A stretch of 64,000 bases of DNA from contig NW_027480438.1 in NCBI RefSeq assembly GCF_051401765.1, forward strand, positions 4,092,001 through 4,156,000, in the 5' to 3' direction. Shown piece after piece: positions 52,301 through 62,532 of this stretch. The notes below the pieces were generated by a model that saw only the letters and a program-made list of their open reading frames with translations, was not told the origin of the DNA and searched no databases. Positions within the stretch are counted from its first letter, which is position 1. Each line of letters starts with the position of its first letter. The DNA is from Calliopsis andreniformis (taxonomy: Eukaryota; Arthropoda; Insecta; Hymenoptera; Andrenidae). Made by a program: the position numbers and the translations under genes.

Positions 52301-55300
52301 CAATCCTCAATCCTCAATCCTCAATCCTCAATACTCAATCTTCACTCCTCAATCCTCAATCCTCAATCCTCAATGTTCAATCCTCAATACCCAATCCTCA
52401 GTCTTCAGTCGTCAATCCTCAATCCTCAATCCTCAATCCTCAACCCTCAACCCTCAGTATTCAAACCTAAATCCTGAATCCTCAATCCTGAATCCACAAT
52501 CTTCAGCCCACAGTCCTCAACAATCAGTGATCAATCCTCAATCCTCAATAGAATATCATGAATTCACAGTTCTCAATACTCAATACTCAACCTGCAATCT
52601 TCAAATCTCTATCCACAAACATCAATCCTCATCACTCAACCCTCAACACTCAGTCCCCAATCCCCAATATTCAAGCCTCAATCCTCAATCCTCAATCCAC
52701 AATCCTCAACCTTCAATCATCAATACTCAATCTTCAATCCTGAATCCTCAATCCTCAATCCTCAATCCTCAATTCGCAATCCTCAATAGTCGATCTTCAA
52801 TCCTCAATACTCAATATTCGATCCTCAATCCTCAATCCTCAATCCTCAATCCCCATTCTTCAACCCTCAATACCCAATCCTCAATCTTCAATCCTCAATC
52901 TTCAATTCTCAATTCTCAATCCTCAATCCTCAGACATCAAACATCATTATTCAACCATCAGTCCTCGTCCTCAATCCACAACACTCAATCCTCAACCCTC
53001 AATCTTCAATCATCAATATTCAATCTTCAATCCTCAATGCTCAATCCTCAATCCTCAATCCTCAATCCTCAATCTTCACTCCTCAATCCTCAATCCTCAA
53101 TCCTCAATCCTCAACCTTGAGTCCTCAATACTCATCTTCAATCCTCAATCCTGAATCCTCAATGTTCAATGCTCAATCCTCAACTATCAATCTTCAATCC
53201 TCAATTCTCAATCTTCGATCCTCAATCTTGAATCCTCAGTCCCCAATCCTCAATCTTCTATCCTCAATCCTCAATCCGCCCATCTTCAATCCTCAATACT
53301 CAATCTGCAATCCTCAATCCTTAATCCTCCATCCTCAACCCTCAATCCTCAAGCGTCAATCCTCAATCCTCAATCCTCAATCCTCAATCTTCAATCCTCA
53401 ATTCTCAATCTTCAATCCTCAATCCTCAATTCTCAATCCTCAATACTCAATCCTCAAACCTCAAACCTCAATCCTCAATCCTCATTCTTCAATCCTCAAT
53501 ACCCAATCCTCAATCTTCAATCCTCAATACTCAATCTGCAATCTTCAATCCTCAATCCTCAATCGTCAATCCTCATTCTCCAATCCTCAATCCTCAGTCC
53601 TCAAACCTCAATTCTGAATCCTCAATCCTGCATCCTCAATCTTCAGCCCTCAGTCCTCAACATTCAGTTGTCAATCCTCAATCCTCAATAGAATATCCTT
53701 AATTCACAGTTTCAATACTCAATACTCAATCTGCAATCTTCAAATCTCTATCCAGAAACATCAATTCTCATCACTCAACCCTCAACACTCAGTACTCAAT
53801 GTTCAATCCTCAATCCTCAATTCTGAATCTTCAATCCTCAATACTGAATCTTCAATCCTCAATCCTCAATACTCGATCCTCAGTCCTCAATCCTCACTCC
53901 TCAATCCTCAATCCTCAATCCTCAATCCTCAATCTTCAGTCCTCAATACTCAATCTTCAATCCTCAATACTCAATCCTCAATCCTGATTCCTCAATCCTC
54001 ATTCTTCAATACTCAATACCCAATCCTCAATCTTCAATCCTCAATCCTCAATTACCAATTCTCAATGCTCTATCCTTAGACCTCAAACATCAATATTCAA
54101 CCCTCAGTCATCGTCCTCAATCCACAACCCTCTATCCTCAACCCTCAGTCTTCAATCATCAATATTCAATCCTCAATCCTCAATCCTCAATCCTCAATCC
54201 TCAATCTTCAATTCTCAATCCTCAATCCTCAATCCTCAACACTCAACCTTCAATACTCAATACTCAATCTTCAATCCTCAATCCTGAATCCTCAATCCTC
54301 AATCCTCAGTCCTGTATCCTCATTCCTCAATCCTCAATACCCAATCCTTAGTCTTCAATCCTCAATCCTCAATCCTCAATCCTCAGTCTCCAATCCTCAA
54401 TCCTCAGTCCTCAAACCTCAATTCTGAATCCTCAATCCTACATCCTCAATCTTCAGCCGTCAGTCCTCAACAATCAGTTGTCAATCCTCAATCCCCAATA
54501 GAATATCCTCAATTCACAGTTTTCAATACTCAATACTCAATCTGCAATCTTCAAATCTCTATCCACAAACATCAATTCTCATCACTCAACCCTGAACGCT
54601 CAGACCTCAATGTTCAATTCTCAATCCTCAATTCACAATCTTCAATCCTCAATACTGAACCTTCAATCCTCAATACTCAATCCTCAATCCTCAATCCTCA
54701 ATCCTCAGTAATCAATCCTCAATCTTCAATACTCAATCGTCATTCCTCAGTCCTCAATCCTCAATCCTCAATCCTCGTTCCTCACACCTCAATCCTCAAC
54801 CCTCAGTCCTCATCCTCAATTCTCAATTCTCAATCCTCAATACTCAATCCTCAATCTTCAATCCTCAATAATCAATCTCCAATCCTAGATCCTCAATCCC
54901 CAATCTTCAATCCTTAATCCTGAATCTTCAATCCTCAATCCCCAGTCCTCAATCTTCAATCCTCAATGCTCAATCCTCAATCCTCAGTCCTCAGTCCTCA
55001 ATCCTCAATCCTCAACCATCAAACCTCAATCCTCAACCGTCAGTCCTCGTCCTCATTCGTCAACACTCAATCCTCAATCCTCAATCTTCAATCCTCAATA
55101 CTCAATATTCAATACTCAATCCCCAATCTTCAATCCTCAGTCTTCAATCCTCAATCCTCAATTCTCAAACCTCAATCCTCAATCCGCAATCCTCAATCCT
55201 CAATCCTCAATCCTCAATCCTCATTCTTCAATCCTCAATACCCAATCCTCAATCTTCAATCCTCAATCCTCAATCCTCAATCCTCAATCCTCAATCCTCA

Positions 55301-57060
55301 GTCCTCAATCTTCAATCCTCAATACACAATATCCAATCCTCAATCCTCAATCCTCAATCCTCAATCCTCAGTCTTCAATCCTCAACACCCAATCCTCAAT
55401 CTTCAATCCTCAATCCTCAATCCTCAATTCTCAATCCTCAATCCCCAATCCTCAATGTTCTATCCTCAATCCGCAATCCTCAACCTTCAATCCTCAATCC
55501 TCAATCCTCAATCCTCAATCCTGAATCCTCAATCCTCAGTCCTCAAACCCCAATCCTGTATCCACAATCCTGAACGCTCAATCTTCAGCCCTCAGACCTC
55601 AACAATCAGTTGTGAATCCTCAATCCTCAATAGAATATCCACAATTCAAAGGTTTCAATGCTCAATACTCAGCCTGCAATCTTCAAATCTCTATCCACAA
55701 ACATCAATTCTCATCACACAACCCTCAACACTCAGTCCTCAATGTTCAATCCTCAATCTTCAATTCTCAATCTTCAATCCTCAATACTGAATCTTCAATA
55801 CTCAATCCCCAATACTCAATCCTCAATCCTGAATCCTCAATCCTCAGTAATCAATCCTCAATCCTCAATACTCAATCGTCAGTCCTCAGTCCTCAATCCT
55901 CAACCCTCAATCCTCGTTCCTCAAACCTCAATCCTCAACCCTCAGCCCTCATCCTCAATTCTCAATTCTCAATACTCAATCCTCAATCCTCAAACCTCAA
56001 TCCTCAATAATCAATCTCCAATCCTAGATCCTCAATCCCCAATCCTCAATCCTTAATCCTCAATCTTCAATCCTCAATCCCCAGTCCTCAATCTTCAATC
56101 CTCAATGCTCAATCCTCAATCTTCAATCCTCAGTCCTCAATCCTCAATCCTCAACCCTCAAACCTCAATCCTCAGCCGTCAGTCCTCGTCCTCAATCCTC
56201 AACCCTCAATCCTCAATCCACAATCTTCAATCCTCAATACTCAATATTCAATCCTCAATCCTCAATCCTCAATCCTCAATCCTCAATCTTCAATCCTCAA
56301 TCCTCAATCCTCAATCCTCAATCCTCATTCTTCAACCCTCAATAACCAATCCACTATCTTAAATCCTCTATCCTCAATTCGCAATCCTCAATCCTCAATC
56401 CTCAGGCCTCAAGTATCAATACTCAATCCTCAGTCCTCGTCCTCAATCCACAACCTTCAATCCTCAATCCACAATCTTCATTCATCAATATTCAGCCTTC
56501 AATCCTCAATCCTCAATCGTCAATACTCAATCCTCAATCCTCAATGTTCAATCCTCAATACCCAATCCTCAGTCTTCAATCCTCAGTCTTCAATCCTCAA
56601 TCCTCAATCCTCAATCCTCAATCCTCATTCTTCAACCCTCAATAACCAATCCTCAATCTTAAATCCTCTATCCTCAATTCGCAATCCTCAATCCTCAATC
56701 CTCAGGCCTCAAGTATCAATACTCAACCCTCAGTCCTCGTCATCAATCCACAACCTTCAATCCTCAATGTTCAATCATCAATACCCAATCCTCAGTCTTC
56801 AATCCTCAATCCTCAATCCTCAATCGTCAGGCTTCAATGCTCAATACTCAATCTGCAATCCTCAATCCTCAATCCTCAATCCTCAATCCCCATTCTTCAA
56901 CCCTCAATACCCAATCCTCAATCTTCAATCCTCAATCTTCAATTCTCAATTCTCAATCCTCAATCCTCAGACATCAAACATCAATATTCAACCATCAGCC
57001 CTCGTCCTCAATCCCCAACCCTCAATCTTCAATCATCAATATTCAATCTTCAATCCTCAA
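43347..57060 (+). repeat. 14,661-bp higher-order repeat, copy 2
   Basis: This is a near-identical copy of 28,686-42,400. The spacing is 14,661 to about 53,134, where a single A is missing (ACTCATCTTC here, ACTCAATCTTC in copy 1). It is 14,660 to about 53,900, 14,653 to about 55,340 and 14,646 to about 56,800, each later step being one heptamer lost. A gain of one heptamer follows near 56,815. Substitutions are few by eye (30,919/45,580; 31,788/46,449; 33,189/47,850; 33,636/48,297). This looks like the youngest large event in the window. Confidence 0.88.
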
Positions 57061-57955
57061 TACTCAATCCTCAACCTTGAGTCCTCAATACTCAATTTTC
57101 AATCCTCAATCCTGAATCCTCAATGTTCAGTGCTCAATCCTCAATTATCAATCTTCAATCCTCAATTCTCAATCTTCGATCCTCAATCTTGAATCCTCAG
57201 TCCCCAATCCTCAATCTTCTATCCTCAATCCTCAATCCGCCCATCTTCAATCCTCAATACTCAATCTGCAATCCTCAGTCCTCAATCCTCCATCCTCAAC
57301 CCTCAATCCTCAAGCGTCAATCCTAAATCCTCAATCCTCAATCCTCAATCTTCAATCCTCAATTCTCAATCTTCAATCCTCAATCCTCAATTCTCAATCC
57401 TCAATACTCAATCCTCAAACCTCAAACCTCAACCGTCAGTCATCGTCCTCAATCCTCAAACCTCTATCCTCAATCCTCAATATTCAATCATCAATACTCA
57501 ATCTTCAATCCTCAATCCACAATCCTGAATCCTCAATCCTCAATCCTCAATATTCAACACACAACCCTCATCCATCACTCCTCAATACTCAACCATCAAC
57601 CCTCAATTCTCAATACTCAATAGAGTATACTGAATTCTCATGGTTGAATACTCAATCCAAAATATTCAATAATCAAATCTCAATCCTCAAACATCAATCC
57701 ACAACACTCAATCCTCAACACTCAGTCCACTCTCTTCAATCCTCCATCCTCAATCCTCAATCCTCAAGCGTTAATCCTCAATCCTCAATCCTCAAACCTC
57801 AATCCTCGGTCCTCAAACCTCAACCCCGAATCCTCAATCCTGAATCCTCAATCTTCAGCCCTCAGTCCTCAACAATCAATTGTCAATCCTCAATCCTCAA
57901 TAGAATATCCTCAATTCACAGTTTTCAATACTCAATACTCAATCTGCAATCTTCA
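56815..57955 (+). repeat. 3.6-kb-spaced segment, copy 1
   Basis: This recurs at about 60,351-61,555. The spacing is 3,536 bp at first and 3,599 bp after about 57,070, a difference of 63 bp or nine heptamers that are missing here before ACCTTGAGTCC. It includes CATCAGCCCTCGTCC, CGCCCATCTTC, the diverged anchor at 57621 and the T anchor at 57901. Similarity fades near 57,960 in the tail of that anchor. Confidence 0.8.
57540..57745 (+). repeat. Most diverged anchor-like segment, copy 1
   Basis: This segment departs furthest from the heptamer consensus. It contains AACACACAACCCTCATCC, then TAGAGTATACTGAATTC followed by CATGGTTGAATAC, then CAAAATATTCAATAATC. It resembles an anchor (TAGAATAT-like core, GAATTC, CACAAC tail) but the spacing and flanks differ. 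The near-duplicate lies 3,599 bp downstream, where the core reads TAGAATATAC. The richer base composition makes it the best place in the window for a unique-looking probe or primer. No coding or RNA-gene signature is visible. Confidence 0.75.
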
Positions 57956-60350
57956 AATCTCTATCCACAAACATCAATTCTCATCACTCAACCCTGAACG
58001 CTCAGACCTCAATGCTCAATTCTCAATCCTCAATTCACAATCTTCAATCCTCAATACTGAACCTTCAATCCTCAATACTCAATCCTCAATCCTCAATCCT
58101 CAATCCTCAGTAATCAATCCTCAATCTTCAATACTCAATCGTCATTCCTCATTCCTCAATCCTCAATCCTCAATCCTCGTTCCTCACACCTCAATCCTCA
58201 ACCCTCAGTCCTCATCCTCAATTCTCAATTCTCAATCCTCAATCCTCAATCCTCAATCTTCAATCCTCAATAATCAATCTCCAATCCTAGATCCTCAATC
58301 CGCAATCTTCAATCCTTAATCCTGAATCTTCAATCCTCAATCCCCAGTCCTCAATCTTCAATCCTCAATGCTCAATCCTCAATCCTCAGTCCTCAGTCCT
58401 CAATCCTCAATCCTCAACCATCAAACCTCAATCCTCAACCGTCAGTCCTCGTCCTCAATCGTCAACACTCAATCCTCAATCCTCAATCTTCAATCCTCAA
58501 TACTCAATATTCAATACTCAATCCCCAATCTTCAATCCTCAATCTTCAATCCTCAATCCTCAAATCTCAATCCTCAATCCTCAATCGTCAATCCTCAATC
58601 CTCAATCCTCAATCCTCAATCCTCATTCTTCAATACTCAATACCCAATCCTCAATCTTCAATCCTCAATCCTCAATCCTCAATCCTCAATCCTCAATCCT
58701 CAATCCTCAATCTTCAATCCTCAATACACAATATCCAATCCTCAATCCTCAATCCTCAATCCTCAATCCTCAATCCTCAGTCTTCAATCCTCAACAACCA
58801 ATCCTCAATCTTCAATCCTCAATCCTCAATCCTCAATTCTCAATCCTCAATCCTCAATCCTCGGACCTCAAACATCAATTCTCAACCCTCAGTCCTCGTC
58901 CTCAATCCACAAGCCTCAATCCTCGATCCTCAATCTTCAATCATCAATATTCAATCTTCAATCCACAATCCTCAATCGTCAATACTCAATCCTCAATCCT
59001 CAATGTTCTATCCTCAATACGCAATCCTCAACCTTCAATCCTCAATCCTCAATCCTGAATCCACAATCCTGAATGCTCAATCTTCAGCCCTCAGACCTCA
59101 ACAATCAGTTGTGAATCCTCAATCCTCAATAGAATATCCTCAATCCACAGGTTTCAATACTCAATGCTCAGCATGCAATCTTCAAATCTCTATCCACAAA
59201 CATCAATTCTCATCACTCAACCCTCAACACTCAGTCCCCAATCCTCAATCTTCAAACCTCAATCCTCAATCCTCAATCCTCAATCCTCAGTCTTCAATCC
59301 TCAATACTCATTCTTCAATCCTCAATCCTCAATCCTCGGTCCTCAATCCTCAATCGTCAATCTCCAATCCTGAATACTCAATCTTCAATCCTCAATCCTC
59401 AGTCCTCAATCCTCAATCCTCAATCGTCATTCTTCAATCCTCAATACCCAATCCTCAATCTTCAATCCTCAATTCTCAATCTGCAATCTTCAATCCTCAA
59501 TCCTCAATCCTCAATCCTCATTCTCCAATCCTCAATCCTCAGTCCTCAAACCTCAATTCTGAATCCTCAATCGTGCATCCTCAAGCTTCAGCCCTCAGTC
59601 CTCAGCAATCAGTTGTCAATCCTCAATCCGCAATAGAATATCCTCAATTCACAGTTTTCAATACTCAATACTCAATCTGCAATCTTCAAATCCTTATCCA
59701 CAAACATCAATTCTCATCACTCAAACCTGAACGCTCAGTCCTCAATGTTCAATCCTCAATCTTCAATTCTCAGTCTTCAATCCTCAATACTGAATCTCCA
59801 GTACTCAATCCCCAATACTCAATCCTCAATCCTCAATCCTCAATCCTCGGTAACCAATCCTCAATCCTCAATACTCAATCGTCAGTCCTCAGTCCTCAAT
59901 CCTCAACCCTCAATCCTCGTTCCTCAAACCTCAATCCTCAACCCCCAGCCCTCATCCTCAATTCTCAATTCTCAATACTCAATCTTCAATCCTCAAACTT
60001 CAATCCTCAATTATCAATCTCCAATCCTAGATCCTCAATCCCCAATCCTCAATCCTTAATCCTCAATCTTCAATCCTCAATCCCCAGTCCTCAATCTTCA
60101 ATCCTCAATGCTCAATCCTCAATCTTCAATCCTCAGTCCTCAATCCTCAATCCTCAACCCTCAAACCTCAATCCTCAACCGTCAGTCCTCGTCCTCAATC
60201 CTCAACCCTCAATCCTCAATCCACAATATTCAATCCTCAATACTCAATATTCAATCCTCAATCCTCAATCCTCAATCCTCAATCCTCAATCTTCAATCCT
60301 CAATCCTCAATCCTCAATCCTCAATCCTCATTCTTCAACCCTCAGTACCC
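57956..60350 (+). repeat. Satellite between the 3.6-kb copies
   Basis: No gene is present. From 57,956 to 58,850 it follows the order of 39,900-40,800 and 54,560-55,440 (3,402 bp upstream), with CAATCCTAGATCC and ACCATCAAACC as markers. From 58,861 to 59,570 it matches 8,861-9,570. From 59,634 to 60,100 it matches 724-1,190 and 40,985-41,440. It holds anchors 59130 and 59634. The rare HindIII site CAAGCTTCAG near 59,584 is shared with 671, 10,700 and 36,351. Confidence 0.75.
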
Positions 60351-61555
60351 AATCCTCAATCATCAGGCTTCAATGCTCAATACTCAATCTGCAATCCTCA
60401 ATCCTCAATCCTCAATCCTCAATCCCCATTCTTCAACCCTCAATACCCAATCCTCAATCTTCAATCCTCAATCCTCAATTCTCAATTCTCAATCCTCAAT
60501 CCTCAGACATCAAACATCAATATTCAACCATCAGCCCTCGTCCTCAGTCCACAACCCTCAATCTTCAATCATCAATATTCAATCTTCAATCCTCAATGCT
60601 CAATCCTCAATCCTCAATCCTCAATCCTCAATCTTCACTCCTCAATCCTCAATCCTCAATCCTCAATCCTCAACCTTGAGTCCTCAATACTCAATTTTCA
60701 ATCCTCAATCCTGAATCCTCAATGTTCAATGCTCAATCCTCAATTATCAATCTTCAATCCTCAATTCTCAATCTTCGATCCTCAATCTTGAATCCTCAGT
60801 CCCCAATCCTCAATCTTCTATCCTCAATCCTCAATCCGCCCATCTTCAATCCTCAATACTCAATCTGCAATCCTCAATCCTCAATCCTCCATCCTCAACC
60901 CTCAATCCTCAAGCGTCAATCCTAAATCCTCAATCCTCAATCCTCAATCTTCAATCCTCAATTCTCAATCTTCAATCCTCAATCCTCAATTCTCAATCCT
61001 CAATACTCAATCCTCAAACCTCAAACCTCAACCGTCAGTCATCGTCCTCAATCCTCAAACCTCTATCCTCAATCCTCAATATTCAATCATCAATAATCAA
61101 TCTTCAATCCTCAATCCGCAATCCTCAATCCTCAATCCTCAATCCTCAATATTCAACACACAACCCTCATCCATCACTCCTCAATACTCAACCATCAACC
61201 CTCAATTCTCAATACTCAATAGAATATACTGAATTCTCATGGTTGAATACTCAATCCAAAATATTCAATAATCAAATCTCAATCCTCAAACATCTATCCA
61301 CAACACTCAATCCTCAACACTCAGTCCACTCTCTTCAATCCTCCATCCTCAATCCTCAATCCTCAAGCGTCAGTCCTCAATCCTCAATCCTCAAACCTCA
61401 ATCCTCGGTCCTCAAACCTCAACCCCGAATCCTCAATCCTGAATCCTCAATCTTCAGCCCTCAGTCCTCAACAATCAATTGTCAATCCTCAATCCTCCAT
61501 AGAATATCCTAAATTCATAGTTTTCAATACTCAGTCCCCATTCTTCAATCTTCAA
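60351..61555 (+). repeat. 3.6-kb-spaced segment, copy 2
   Basis: This is the counterpart of 56,815-57,955, holding the nine extra heptamers with TCTTCACTCC at about 60,630. Its terminal anchor at 61500 is degraded (CCATAGAATATCC, TAAATTCATAG), and the following ACTCGCTCCTC is not seen elsewhere. More substitutions separate these copies than separate the 14.66-kb copies, so the event appears older. Confidence 0.8.
61139..61344 (+). repeat. Most diverged anchor-like segment, copy 2
   Basis: This is the second copy of the divergent anchor-like segment. TAGAATATACTGAATTC begins at 61220 and CATGGTTGAATAC follows. It differs from the copy at 57,540 by a few substitutions, for example TAGAATAT against TAGAGTAT and CATCTATCC against CATCAATCC. 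Both copies are followed within about 280 bp by an anchor-like element, at 57901 and 61500. These have diverged from each other (TCAATTCACAG against TAAATTCATAG), so this pair is older or less homogenised than the large duplications. Confidence 0.75.
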
Positions 61556-62532
61556 ATCTCAATCCACAAACATCAATTCTCATCACTCTACCCTCAACAC
61601 TCGCTCCTCAATCATCAATCCTCAATCCTCAATCCTCAATCTTCAATCCTCAACACTGAACCTTCAAACCTCAATCCTCAATACTCAATCCTCAATCCTC
61701 AATCCTCAATCCTCAGTAATCAATCCTCAATCTTCAATACTCAATCGTCATTCCTCAGTCCTCAATCCTCAATCCTCAATCCTAGTTCCTCAGACCTCAA
61801 TCCTCAACCCTCAGTCCTCATCCTCAATTCTCAATTCTCAATCCTCAATCCTCATCCTCAATCTTCCATCCTCAACAATCAATCTCCAATCCTAGATCCT
61901 CAATCCCCAATCTTCAATCCTTAATCCTCAATCTTCAATCCTCAATCCCCAGTCCTCAATCTTCAATCCTCAATGCTCAATCCTCAATCTTCAATCCTCA
62001 GTTCTCAATCCTCAATCCTCAACCCTCAAACCTCAATCCTCAACCGTCAGTCCTCGTCCTCAATCCTCAACCCTCAATCCTCAATCCACAATATTCAATC
62101 CTCAATACTCAATATTCAATCCTCAATCGTCAATCCTCAATCCTCAATCCTCAATCTTCAATCCTCAATCCTCAATCCTCAATCCTCAATCCTCATTCTT
62201 CAACCCTCAATACCCAATCCTCAATCGTCAGGCTTCAATGCTCAATACTCAATCTGCAGTCCTCAATCCTCAATCCTCAATCCTCAATCCCCATTCTTCA
62301 ACTCTCAATACCCAATCCTCAATCTTCAATCCTCAATCCTCAATTCTCAATTCTCAATCCTCAATCCTCAGACATCAAACATCAATATTCAACCATCAGC
62401 CCTCGTCCTCAATCCACAACCCTCAATCTTCAATCATCAATATTCAATCTTCAATCCTCAATGCTCAATCCTCAATCCTCAATCCTCAATCCTCAATCTT
62501 CACTCCTCAATCCTCAATCCTCAATCCTCAAT

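Larger units (their letters stand above)
59990..62530 (+). repeat. 1,865-bp-spaced pair
   Basis: Segment 59,990-60,665 recurs at about 61,860-62,530 with 1,865-bp spacing, including CAATCCCCAGTCCTC, CAACCGTCAGTCCTCG and GTCAGGCTTCAATGC. The right end switches from CAACCTTGAGTCC in the first copy to CAATCGACAGTAATC in the second. Monomer variants such as CAGTTCTC near 62,001 are private to one copy. Confidence 0.78.

Noticed and set aside
57621..57650. Possible short gene start at CATGGTTGAATAC
   Set aside because: The frame quickly enters heptamer repeat with the usual peptide cycle. There is no ribosome-binding or Kozak-like support and no conserved domain.
59003..60679. Open frame of 558 codons near the right end
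   Set aside because: Same composition effect. It runs through hexamer slips and anchor sequence and ends at a chance stop.
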